Below the pieces are notes generated by a model, which did not search any database, was not told where the DNA came from, and saw only the letters and a program-made list of their open reading frames with translations. A stretch of DNA of 64,000 nt from positions 8,038,501 to 8,102,500 of the forward strand of contig NZ_CP094516.1 in the NCBI RefSeq assembly GCF_029909975.1, in the 5' to 3' direction. The DNA is from Bradyrhizobium sp. ISRA430 (lineage in GTDB: Bacteria > Pseudomonadota > Alphaproteobacteria > Rhizobiales > Xanthobacteraceae). Positions 49,485-57,761 of this stretch are shown piece after piece. The translations under genes were made by a program, and so were the position numbers. The first letter of the stretch is position 1. Each line of letters starts with the position of its first letter.

Positions 49485-49609
49485 CGAGGCCTCCCGACGT
49501 CAAGGATTCACTTCGACAAGACATCATAAATCGATTTGGTTCCGGCAGATAGCGCGGCAAAAGCGGGGCCGATCCGGGAACTTTTTGTGAGCGGTCAGCC
49601 AGGCTGACG

Positions 49610-50221
49610 CTATTCCATTTCCTGCTGGATCACGCGTCCGAGCGCAAACAGGCGCTGGTCGATCGTGGTCGGAACTTCGCAGACGAACCGCACCACCTTG
49701 CGCCGGTCCTCGAAAATGCGGGTCTCCCAGATCAACTGATTGCTGAGCTCTTCGACCTTGGTCTGGTCACGCGGCGTCGCGCCCTGGAGCGCCTGGAGTT
49801 GCAAGGTCTCTTCGCGGATCTTGTCGGCGGCTTCGCGCTGCTTGCGGCTGACGCGTTCGAGGCCACTCATGACCGAGGAACGCTGGGCGTTGAGCGTGTC
49901 GAACAGGCCCGCAAACAGCAGCTTGGCATTCGCAGTCTTGTCGGCAGAGGCGGCCAAAAATTCCTTTACCGACTTCTCGGCCTCGTCCAGCGGCGTCTTC
50001 CGCGCTGCGAGCTTCGAGACCAGTGCGCTGACCTTCGCGTCATCCTTCCATTTGTTCTGGACATCGTCGAGCGGCGGCCCGGCCCAGACGGCGGCGAGCG
50101 AGATGTCCGGAACCTTGGCCTGCGTGCAGGGCCAGTCGGGATAGCGCGGATCGGCCGCGTGCGCCGCAGTACTGGCAACCGCCAGCGCCAGAGCCGCCAT
50201 GGTTACGATCCCAAATTTCAT
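49610..50221 (-). CDS. secreted coiled-coil protein of a PQQ-linked ABC operon
   Basis: A 203-residue secreted protein (signal peptide to A-H-A-A-D). The mature N-terminus has Y-P-D-W-P-C-T-Q-A-K-V-P; the body is helical and charged (residues 60-175) and likely a coiled coil; a second Cys lies near 182. It overlaps the permease gene by ATGA, the last of five overlapping genes. Homologues are expected only beside this ABC type. No known function. Confidence 0.78.
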   Translation of the reverse strand: MKFGIVTMAALALAVASTAAHAADPRYPDWPCTQAKVPDISLAAVWAGPPLDDVQNKWKDDAKVSALVSKLAARKTPLDEAEKSVKEFLAASADKTANAKLLFAGLFDTLNAQRSSVMSGLERVSRKQREAADKIREETLQLQALQGATPRDQTKVEELSNQLIWETRIFEDRRKVVRFVCEVPTTIDQRLFALGRVIQQEME

Positions 50222-51072
50222 CCTTCGCCTCCTGCGGGCCCGCGCCGTGCCAGCCCGCGCGACGGATCATAGGCGAAAATCGCACCGATCATGAAGACGA
50301 TTGTGCAGGTCGCGACCACCGCCAGCGAGATCCAGTTGATCTGTCCATACAGCGCGAAGCGGATCAGCTCGACCGCATGGGTGAACGGATTGGCTTGGCA
50401 GAGGTAATAGAGATAGGGGCTGCCTTCCTGCACCCGCCAGAGCGGGTAGAGCGCGGAGGAGGCGAAGAACATCGGGAAGATCACGAAGTTCATCACGCCG
50501 GCAAAATTCTCGAGCTGCTTGATGCCGGAGGAGATCAGCATGCCGAGCGAGCCGAGCATCAGCCCGGACAGGATCAGCGCCGGCAGCACGGTGAGATAGC
50601 CGACCGGGGGCGGGGTGATGTCCCAGAACCAGGCGATCAGGAGGAACGCATAGACCTGGAGCAGCGACACCGCGGTGCCTGCAAGCAGCTTGCAGAACAA
50701 CAGGAACCAGCGCGGCAGCGGGCTCACCAGCAGCGTGCGCATATTTCCCATCTCGCGGTCATAGACCATCGAGAGCGAGGACTGCATGCCGTTGAAGAGC
50801 TGGATCATCGCGATCAGCCCGGGCGCGATGTAGACCTCGTAGAGAATGTAGGTCTCGTAAGGTGGGATGATCGAGATGCCGAGCACCTGGCGGAAGCCGG
50901 CCGCGAAGATGAACAGCCATACCAGGGGGCGCACCAGCGCGGAGACGAAGCGCTCGCGCTGATGCAGGAAGCGCAGCCCCTCGCGCCAGACGATGCCGGT
51001 GAGGCAGGTCATGTATTCGCCGAACGAGAAGCCGCGCGTCGTGTCGTCGTGGCGTGCGGTGACGCTGCTCAT
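50218..51072 (-). CDS. ABC-2 type permease, PQQ-dependent alcohol dehydrogenase system
   Basis: A 284-residue inner-membrane protein with six hydrophobic segments and the ABC-2 fold (P-L-V-W-L-F-I-F-A-A-G-F and M-G-N-M-R-T-L-L-V-S-P-L-P-R-W). ABC-2 permeases normally export, yet the operon also encodes a type I binding protein. The set matches PedC of Pseudomonas putida and LutF-type permeases of methylotrophs, which are linked to growth at low lanthanide. Confidence 0.87.
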   Translation of the reverse strand: MSSVTARHDDTTRGFSFGEYMTCLTGIVWREGLRFLHQRERFVSALVRPLVWLFIFAAGFRQVLGISIIPPYETYILYEVYIAPGLIAMIQLFNGMQSSLSMVYDREMGNMRTLLVSPLPRWFLLFCKLLAGTAVSLLQVYAFLLIAWFWDITPPPVGYLTVLPALILSGLMLGSLGMLISSGIKQLENFAGVMNFVIFPMFFASSALYPLWRVQEGSPYLYYLCQANPFTHAVELIRFALYGQINWISLAVVATCTIVFMIGAIFAYDPSRGLARRGPAGGEG

Positions 51073-51878
51073 GCGCCGCCTCCCGGCATGACCTGGGCGC
51101 CGGTCAGGCGCATGAAGGCGGTGTTGACGTCCTGTGCGCCTGCTTCGGCCACGACGCGGCCGACTGGCCCGTTCGCCAGCACCTTGCCCTGGTGCAGCAC
51201 CACGAGGTCATCGGTCGCCGTGATCTCGTCGAACAGGTGGGTCGCCCAGAGCACGCCGATGCCTTGCTCCGTCACGAGCTGGCGGACATGGCTGATGATG
51301 TCCGCCCGCGCCTTGACGTCGAGGCCGACGGTCGGCTCGTCCAGCAGCAACAGGCGCGGCAGGTGCAGCAGCGCCCGCGCGATCTCCAGCCGCCGCATCT
51401 GACCGCCGGAGAGATCGCGCACCTTGCTGCCGGCGCGCTCGGCGAGCCCGATGCGGCCGAGCAGCTCCGCGCTGCGCGCGGCCGCCTCGCGCCGGCTGAT
51501 GCCGTGGAGCGCGGCGTGATAGAGCAGGTTCTGCGTCAGCGACAGGTCGAGATCGAGCGTGCGCGGTTGGAACACGACGCCGAGCAGCCGCAGTGCTTCG
51601 CCGGGCGAGCTGCTGATGTCATGGCCGAAAATGCCGATGCGGCCGCTCTGGATGCCGAACAGGCGCGTGATCAGCGAGAACAGCGTGCTCTTGCCCGCAC
51701 CGTTGAGGCCGAGCAGCGCGGTAAAGCTTGCCGGCGCGACGCTGAAGGAGACGTCGATCAGCGCGCGGCGCGTCCCATAGGCATGGCTGACGCCGTCGAT
51801 CGACAATGCAGGCACGGCGGCCGGACCAGGCTTCGGCGCAGCCTCGCGTGGTTCGGCGATGGGAGCAGGGCTGGTCAT
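51069..51878 (-). CDS. ABC transporter ATPase, PQQ-dependent alcohol dehydrogenase system
   Basis: A 269-residue ATPase with an Ala/Pro-rich 25-residue N-terminal extension. All motifs are canonical: Walker A G-L-N-G-A-G-K-S-T, signature L-S-G-G-Q-M-R-R, Walker B L-L-L-L-D-E-P-T and H-loop W-A-T-H. It is of the drug/polysaccharide-export type (ABC-2 partner). It overlaps genes on both sides by ATGA. Confidence 0.9.
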   Translation of the reverse strand: MTSPAPIAEPREAAPKPGPAAVPALSIDGVSHAYGTRRALIDVSFSVAPASFTALLGLNGAGKSTLFSLITRLFGIQSGRIGIFGHDISSSPGEALRLLGVVFQPRTLDLDLSLTQNLLYHAALHGISRREAAARSAELLGRIGLAERAGSKVRDLSGGQMRRLEIARALLHLPRLLLLDEPTVGLDVKARADIISHVRQLVTEQGIGVLWATHLFDEITATDDLVVLHQGKVLANGPVGRVVAEAGAQDVNTAFMRLTGAQVMPGGGA

Positions 51879-52855
51879 GGCGCGATCGTGATACCCCAGG
51901 GCAGTTCGCCCACCTGAATCGTCTTGATTACCTTTTGCGCGGCGACGTCGATCACCGAGACGTCGTTCGACACGCCGTTGGTGGTGAGCAGGTATTTTTC
52001 GTCCGGCGTGAACGCCATGTGCCAGACGCGCTGGCCGACCAAGAGATATTTCGTCACCTTGCGCGTCGCGGTGTCGACCACGGCTATGCGGTTGGCAGGT
52101 CCGAGCGCGATGAAGGCCGTCTTGTCGTCCTTGGTCATGCCGATGCCGACCGGCTGGATCGCCTCGCGGCGCAGGCCCGGAATCTCGAACGTGACCTTGC
52201 CGATCACCTCATGCTTCCTGGGATCGATCACCGACACTGTGCCGCCGATCTCCGAGGACACCCACAGTTCCGAGCTGTCATGCTTGAATTCGGCAAAGCG
52301 CGGCCGCGCGTCGACCAGCACGTTGGCGACGATCTGGCGTGACGACGTGTCGATGAAATGCGCCATGTTGGTCGTTTCCGACGTGTTGATCAGCGTCTTG
52401 CCGTCGGGGCTGATGGTCATGCCCTCGGGCTCTACACCGACCTGGATGTCGCCGAGCCGCGCGCGCTTCTCCAGGTCAATCACGGTCACGGTATTGTCGT
52501 TCTCGTTCGCGACATAGAGGGTCTTGCCGGCGGCGTCCTGGGCGAACAACTCCGGATCGGGGCCCGAGGGCAGGCTGTCTACGACCGCCTGCGTCTTGGC
52601 GTCGATCACCTGGATGGTGTCATCGTCGCCGACCGCGACCATCACGAACTTGCCGTCGCGCGTGAACTCGATGCCGCGCGGACGCTGGCCGACCTTGATG
52701 GTCTTGGCCACCGTCCAGCTCTCGGTGTCGATTACCGAGACGGTGTTGCTCTTCTCGTTCGAGACATAGGCAATGAACGCATGCGCCGGCGCCGCCGCGA
52801 GCGCCAGTCCAGAAAGCAGCCCCACACGCCACATGCGCGACATCATCGTCCTCAT
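51875..52855 (-). CDS. PQQ-catabolism-associated YVTN beta-propeller protein
   Basis: A 326-residue secreted protein (signal peptide to A-P-A-H-A) made of repeating Y-V-S/A-N-E-x-x-N-x-V-S/T-V-I-D-x blades, about seven in number. ATG 52855 overlaps the binding-protein stop by ATGA; ATG 52867 is a less likely alternative. It is the standard companion of this ABC type. Such propellers may present a metal or protein-binding surface in the periplasm. Confidence 0.88.
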   Translation of the reverse strand: MRTMMSRMWRVGLLSGLALAAAPAHAFIAYVSNEKSNTVSVIDTESWTVAKTIKVGQRPRGIEFTRDGKFVMVAVGDDDTIQVIDAKTQAVVDSLPSGPDPELFAQDAAGKTLYVANENDNTVTVIDLEKRARLGDIQVGVEPEGMTISPDGKTLINTSETTNMAHFIDTSSRQIVANVLVDARPRFAEFKHDSSELWVSSEIGGTVSVIDPRKHEVIGKVTFEIPGLRREAIQPVGIGMTKDDKTAFIALGPANRIAVVDTATRKVTKYLLVGQRVWHMAFTPDEKYLLTTNGVSNDVSVIDVAAQKVIKTIQVGELPWGITIAP

Positions 52856-54033
52856 TTCAGCTTGCATTTGCTCTCCGGGCGATCATAGCCGAGCGTGTCG
52901 AGCTCGGAGACCTGATGCAGAAATCCTTCCTGCGGCGAGACCGACACCACCATTCGGCCGTCGACCAGCAGGATCGGCTGGCGAAGCTGCAGGTTCCAGT
53001 CGCGCAGGGTCAGCCGCGTGCCCTTGAAGGCGGCGACCGAGAAATCCGGCCCCTTGATGAAGTCGGTCACCTTCTTGACGTCACCGGAATTGGTGCGCGA
53101 GGTGGCTTCGCCAATCATGCGCGCTGCGGTCCAGGCCTGCATGTCGAGCGCCGTCATCCGCCGCGAGTTCAGCTTCATGAAGCGGTTCTGCATCTGGATG
53201 GCGCCCCACTGGTCCTGCGCCGCGTCCCAGCTTCGCGGCATGAGGCCGGCCGAACCGGCGACGGGGCGCGGATCCCAGGTGCGATAGGGCAGGTAAGCGC
53301 CGAATACCTCGCTCTCGTCGGCGGCGACCAGCACGTCGTAGGCCGGCGCCTGCTGCGTGAACACAGGCATCTGGCGCTGGATCAGCGTCACGCCGCTATC
53401 GGTGCGCCGTGCGCCGCCGGTGTCTTCAAAAGTGCGCTCCTGCACGATCTTGGCGCCGAATCGTGTGGCGGCGCGGCGTAGCGCATCGGCATAGAGCTTG
53501 TCCTCGTCATGCGAGCCGACCACGAGTAGCCAGCGCTTCCACTGCTTCCACACCAGATACTGGCCGAGCGCGTCCGCAAGCATCGATCGCGTCGGCGCGG
53601 TGTGGATGACGTTGGCGCGGCAATCGGTCTCCCGCAGCCGCTCGTCGATCGCGCCGGCGTTGAAGATCAGCGTGCCGCGCTCGCGCAAGGCATCCGCGAC
53701 CTTCAGCAGGGCATCGGCCGGGAGATCGGCGATGATGAAGGCGTTCTTCTCGGCGAGCGCGGTCGCGGCCTGGACCGGGTCCTCGCCTTCCTTCAGGCGG
53801 CGCTCCTCCAGCGTGAAACGCTGGTTGAGGAATTTTCCAGTGGTGTTGTTGTCCTCAATCGCGAGCCGGGCGCCGGCGACCCCGTCATTCTCCGCGGGCT
53901 GCTCGACCAGCGAGAGGGTCGATTTGGTGCCGGCGACGCCGAGATAGCCGACGCCGATCTCGATAGGGGTGGCCGCGAGCGTCTGCGTCGCCGCAAGACT
54001 CAAAGCCAGCAGGCCGACCAACCATCGGATCAT
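52852..54033 (-). CDS. ABC substrate-binding protein, PQQ-dependent alcohol dehydrogenase system
   Basis: A 393-residue secreted protein (signal peptide to T-L-A-A-T) of the type I periplasmic binding fold with I-E-I-G-V-G-Y-L-G at the mature start. It heads five overlapping genes (binding protein, propeller, ATPase, permease, coiled-coil protein), the PedA1A2BC/Lut arrangement. ATG 54033 follows GGAGGATAC. Proposed ligand: a lanthanide complex (inference from relatives). Confidence 0.87.
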   Translation of the reverse strand: MIRWLVGLLALSLAATQTLAATPIEIGVGYLGVAGTKSTLSLVEQPAENDGVAGARLAIEDNNTTGKFLNQRFTLEERRLKEGEDPVQAATALAEKNAFIIADLPADALLKVADALRERGTLIFNAGAIDERLRETDCRANVIHTAPTRSMLADALGQYLVWKQWKRWLLVVGSHDEDKLYADALRRAATRFGAKIVQERTFEDTGGARRTDSGVTLIQRQMPVFTQQAPAYDVLVAADESEVFGAYLPYRTWDPRPVAGSAGLMPRSWDAAQDQWGAIQMQNRFMKLNSRRMTALDMQAWTAARMIGEATSRTNSGDVKKVTDFIKGPDFSVAAFKGTRLTLRDWNLQLRQPILLVDGRMVVSVSPQEGFLHQVSELDTLGYDRPESKCKLK

Positions 54034-54163
54034 GTATCCTCCGTCTCGTCCTCCCCGGCTTGACCGCCGGTGGAGAATTGTTTCTCTTGGAAGCATGACC
54101 GATTTGGCAAGGCTTGCAACCCCGCATTTCGTCCTCGTGCGCGCGAGGGCTGGAATCACGATC

Positions 54164-54667
54164 ATGCGAGTGCTGCTGTCGATCGCCGTCTTGCCGTTGA
54201 CGGCATCATTCGCCTTCGCCGATCCGCCGAAACTTGCGGTGTTCGATTTCGAGCTGATCGACACCAGCCTGCCCGGCGAGTTCTACGGATCGAAGCCGGA
54301 GCTCGAGCGGGCCGGGCGCATCAGTGAGCAGCTCCGCAAGGAACTGGCGCAGTCAGGCAAGTTCCAGGTGCTCGACATCGCACCCGTCCGCGACGCCGCC
54401 CATCACAGCAATCTGCAGGCCTGCGGCGGCTGCGATCTCAAGCTCGCCGGACAGTTGGGCGCCGATGTCGAGATCACCGGCGTGGTGCAGAAGGTCTCGA
54501 ACCTGATCATCAACCTGAACATCTATCTGCGCGATGTGAAGAGCGGAAACATGATCACGGTCGCCAGCGCCGACATGCGCGGCAATACCGACGAATCCTG
54601 GACCCGCACGATGAGCTATCTCGTCCGCAACCGCCTGCTCGCGCCGAATTACGGAAAGCCGGAGTAG
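54164..54667 (+). CDS. secreted DUF2380/DUF3280-type protein
   Basis: A 167-residue protein with signal peptide (A-S-F-A-F-A-D) and the opening K-L-A-V-F-D-F-E-L-I-D, followed by E-x-x-R-x-x-x-I-S-E-Q-L-R-K-E-L, C-G-G-C-D and G-A-D-V-E-I-T-G-V-V-Q-K-V-S-N-L-I. It resembles TolB-N/CsgG-like modules found as periplasmic accessory proteins. Divergent from the ABC operon. A start at 54095 is possible. The function is unknown. Confidence 0.8.
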   Translation: MRVLLSIAVLPLTASFAFADPPKLAVFDFELIDTSLPGEFYGSKPELERAGRISEQLRKELAQSGKFQVLDIAPVRDAAHHSNLQACGGCDLKLAGQLGADVEITGVVQKVSNLIINLNIYLRDVKSGNMITVASADMRGNTDESWTRTMSYLVRNRLLAPNYGKPE

Positions 54668-54712
54668 GTGGCGGAAATCTCGCCGCGATGACGGTGTACC
54701 CTCTCCCCTTGC

Positions 54713-55839
54713 GGGCCTGTTGCGTAATCCCACGACTGTGATTCTCTAGGGCAGAGCCCTGGAGGACTGACGATGGCGGTGAAGCAGACGGGGCAGCCGA
54801 GTTTTATTGAGGCGTGGCTGCCGAAGGGAGCCGGTGCCAATGCGGCGCTGGATCGGTTGTCGAGCTTGGTCAAATGGTACCGGTTCGAGAAGCTGATGGC
54901 GCATTTGCGGGATGAAGGAAGCCCTGGCCGCCCGGGCTATCCGGTGCTGGTGCTGTTTCGCGCGCTGCTGTTGCAGTCGCTCTATGGTCTTTCGGAGCGC
55001 GAGCTCGAGGAGGCGCTGGGGGACCGCTTGTCGTTCAAGCGCTTCGTGGGTCTCAGTCTCGAAGATGCGACGCCTGATCACACGGTCCTGAACCGCTTCC
55101 GGAACCAGCTTGTTGAGCAAGGGCTGCTGGACAAGCTGTTTGGTGAGCTCGATCGTCAGCTTGAGAATGCTGGTGTCATCCTGAAGCGCGGCACGATGCT
55201 GGATGCGACATTGATCCAGGCGGTGTCAGCGCCTCCGACGCAAGAACAGCCGTCGAAGGATCCCGATGCCCGGTTTGCCAAGCGGCAAGGCAAAAGCGGC
55301 TCGACCTTCGGTTACAAGGCTCACATGGGTGTCGATGAGGGCTCCGGCCTGATCCGGTCGGTGCTGACCACGCCCGCCAATATCAACGACACGACGCCTG
55401 CGGACGATCTGATCCGCGGCGACGAAGCCGTGGTGTGGGCCGATGCCGCCTATGACACCCATGCCAGGCGGGCCCGGCTGAAAGCTGAAGGCAAAAAGCC
55501 CCGCATCGCACGTCGTCCCAACAGGCATCACCCGGAGCTGCCGCCGAGGCTCAAACGCTACAACCTTCTCATCGCCCGACGACGGGCAACGGTGGAGACC
55601 ACCTTCGCCACCCTCAAACGCCGCATGCGACTGACCTGCATCCGTTATGTCGGTCTTGCCAAAGCAAGCGGGCAAGTCCTGCTCGCCTCCATCGCGTTCA
55701 ACATGAGGAAATGGGCTGCGATCACAGCCTGAGCCGCCCGCCGAGGGCACCAGCCGACCCCTTCGTCGGCCCGCTACCCCGGCAACCAGCTTCTCCCCTG
55801 ACCTGTCTCGGCCTCAAAAGCCAGTAGCGCAACAGGCCC
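54713..55839 (+). mobile_element. IS5-family insertion sequence, right copy (1127 bp)
   Basis: Same 1127-bp element as the left copy but inverted: ends GGGCCTGTTGCG and CGCAACAGGCCC, flanked on both sides by CTTGC (5-bp target duplication). The empty site would read CTCTCCC-CTTGC-GGGAGAG, the tip of a palindromic intergenic repeat. Confidence 0.93.
54773..55732 (+). CDS. IS5-family DDE transposase, right copy
   Basis: 319 residues, identical in protein sequence to the copy at 44388-45347, with D144, D224 and E275 intact. ATG follows GGAGGACTGACG. Opposite-strand open frames are also the same in the two copies, indicating nucleotide identity. Confidence 0.95.
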   Translation: MAVKQTGQPSFIEAWLPKGAGANAALDRLSSLVKWYRFEKLMAHLRDEGSPGRPGYPVLVLFRALLLQSLYGLSERELEEALGDRLSFKRFVGLSLEDATPDHTVLNRFRNQLVEQGLLDKLFGELDRQLENAGVILKRGTMLDATLIQAVSAPPTQEQPSKDPDARFAKRQGKSGSTFGYKAHMGVDEGSGLIRSVLTTPANINDTTPADDLIRGDEAVVWADAAYDTHARRARLKAEGKKPRIARRPNRHHPELPPRLKRYNLLIARRRATVETTFATLKRRMRLTCIRYVGLAKASGQVLLASIAFNMRKWAAITA

Positions 55840-55978
55840 CTTGCGGGAGAGGGTGGCTTCGCGAAAGCGAAGCCGGGTGAGGGGTCTCTATCCGCGCATG
55901 AGTCTCTCGCATCGAGCTTGCGGATGGAGACCCCTCATCCGGCGCTTCGCGCCACCTTCTCCCACAAGGGGAAGAAGG
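55840..55978. repeat. right part of the palindromic repeat split by the right IS
   Basis: Starts CTTGCGGGAGAGGGTGGC, contains CTTCGCGAAAGCGAAG, GGGTGAGGGGTCTC / GAGACCCCTCATCC arms and ends CACCTTCTCCCACAAGGGG. The left end CTCTCCC is at 54701-54707. Confidence 0.72.
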
Positions 55979-56014
55979 GAGGGCAGCGTGCCATGAGGCC
56001 GCGGAAAATGACCT

Positions 56015-56860
56015 CTACGCCGCCAGCCGCCCCGCGTGCCAGTGCAGATGGTCGCTCATGAAGGTGGAGATGAAATAGTAGCTGTGATCGTAGCCTGCCT
56101 GGCGGCGCAGCGTAAGCGGGATGTTGGCCTTGGTGCAGGCGGCCTGCAGCAGCTCGGGACGAAGCTGCTCTTTGAGGAAATTGTCGGCATCGCCATAGTC
56201 GACCAGGAAGCCGGAAAACTTTGCACCGTCCTCGATCAGCGCCACCGTGTCGTGGCTGCGCCAGGCATCCTTGTCGGGGCCGAGATAGCCGGTGAGCGCC
56301 TTGATGCCCCACGGGACCTGGGACGGCGCGACGATCGGGGCGAAGGCGCTCGCCGCGCGATAGCGGTGCGGATTGCGCAGTGCGACCGTCAGCGCGCCGT
56401 GGCCGCCCATGGAATGGCCCATCACCGACTGCCGCTTGGCGTCGACTGGAAAATTCTCCGCCACGAGTTTCGGCAGCTCGTCGGTGACGTAGCTCCACAT
56501 GCGATAGTTGCGCGCGAACGGCTCTTGCGTGGCGTCGACATAGAAGCCGGCCCCTAAGCCGAAATCATAGGCGTTGTTGGGATCGCCCGGCACGTCCGCC
56601 CCGCGCGGGCTGGTGTCCGGCGCCACGAAGATCAGGCCGAGCTCGGCGCAGGCGCGGCGGAATTCGCCCTTTTCGGTGACGTTGGCATGCGTGCAGGTGA
56701 GGCCGGAGAGATACCAGACCACCGGCAGCTTCACGCCCTCGGGGTGCGGCGGCACATAGACCGAGAACACCATGTCGGTTCCGGTCGCTTGGCTCGCATG
56801 GCGATAGACGCCCTGCACGCCGCCGTAGGATTTGTTGGTCGAGACAGTCTGGATCGTCAT
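56015..56860 (-). CDS. fghA: S-formylglutathione hydrolase
   Basis: A 281-residue serine hydrolase of the esterase D type that splits S-formylglutathione into formate and glutathione. The nucleophile elbow is G-H-S-M-G-G-H-G-A-L, and the N-terminus has V-Y-L/V-P-P; C-terminal G-Y-D-H-S-Y-Y-F-I carries the catalytic His. It completes the glutathione pathway begun by Gfa and the class III dehydrogenase 30 kb away. Confidence 0.94.
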   Translation of the reverse strand: MTIQTVSTNKSYGGVQGVYRHASQATGTDMVFSVYVPPHPEGVKLPVVWYLSGLTCTHANVTEKGEFRRACAELGLIFVAPDTSPRGADVPGDPNNAYDFGLGAGFYVDATQEPFARNYRMWSYVTDELPKLVAENFPVDAKRQSVMGHSMGGHGALTVALRNPHRYRAASAFAPIVAPSQVPWGIKALTGYLGPDKDAWRSHDTVALIEDGAKFSGFLVDYGDADNFLKEQLRPELLQAACTKANIPLTLRRQAGYDHSYYFISTFMSDHLHWHAGRLAA

Positions 56861-56938
56861 GCCCTAAAAACTCCGTGGCATCTAACCACATCAACATTGC
56901 AACGCTTGTGTGACCGATATGTGCCTGCGCGCGCTTCG

Positions 56939-57559
56939 TCAGGCGACGCCGCTGTCGATCGCCAGCCGCACCAGCTCGACCGAGGTCTTGACGCCGAGCT
57001 TCTGGCGCATGATCGAGGAGGTGTTGGCCACCGTCTTGTAGGACGACTGCACCAGCCAGGCGATCTCGGACAGGCTCTTTCCTGCGCTGAGCAGCCGCAG
57101 GATCTCCATCTCGCGTGCGTTCAGTTTCGCCAGCGGATTTTGCGCCAGCGCGGGTCCGGCAAAAGCGATGCTGCGCGCGATCGCGCTCGGCAAATAGGTG
57201 CCGCCGTTGCCTACGGCCCGGATCGCCTCGACGAGGTCGTCGGGATCGCCGGTCTTGGAGACGTAGCCTTTGGCCCCGCACTCGATCGCGCGCGCGGCGA
57301 AGGCGGGGTCGTCGTTCATGCTGAACATGATGATGCGCGCCTCGGGAGCGCGTTCGAGGATGCGGCGCGCGAGCTCGAAGCCGGAGACCGTGGGCAGGTT
57401 GATATCGATCACGCAGATATCGGGGCGCTCGACGATGAAAACGCACTCGCCGCTTTCGGCATCGGCGGCCTCCAGGATGTCGATCTCGCCTTCGTCGGCC
57501 AGCACGGCACGGCAGCCGGAGGCGACGATGGGATGATCGTCGACAATCAGAATGCGCAT
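56939..57559 (-). CDS. NarL/FixJ-family response regulator
   Basis: A 206-residue regulator: receiver domain with D8-D9, phospho-acceptor D52 (V-I-D-I-N-L-P) and K about 104 (Y-V-S-K-T-G), then a LuxR-type helix-turn-helix (L-N-A-R-E-M-E-I-L-R-L-L ... K-T-V-A-N-T-S-S-I-M). GAGG precedes ATG 57559. It is divergent from a histidine kinase gene. FlhR of Paracoccus and AgmR/PedR-type regulators of alcohol oxidation are of this kind; FlhSR is the closest parallel by context. Confidence 0.9.
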   Translation of the reverse strand: MRILIVDDHPIVASGCRAVLADEGEIDILEAADAESGECVFIVERPDICVIDINLPTVSGFELARRILERAPEARIIMFSMNDDPAFAARAIECGAKGYVSKTGDPDDLVEAIRAVGNGGTYLPSAIARSIAFAGPALAQNPLAKLNAREMEILRLLSAGKSLSEIAWLVQSSYKTVANTSSIMRQKLGVKTSVELVRLAIDSGVA

Positions 57560-57761
57560 AGGCGTTCCTCGCGACAGCACCGCGACCTGCTTTGCTTCGC
57601 ATGGTTCGAAATGAGCCGGCGCCTGCTTTCGCTGCGCTCGTTCGGGCCATGCAACCCGCCGGGGATTGCTGTACGCTTGCGATTAGATATCGGGCGCTTC
57701 GGGTCTGTCAACGTCGTCGGACAGGCACGGGCAAACCTTCGCGGGGCAGCGGACACAACCA

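Noticed and set aside
45408..54712. Classical composite transposon carrying the accessory genes
   Set aside because: Each IS has its own matching target duplication at both ends, showing independent insertions; no duplication links the outer ends.
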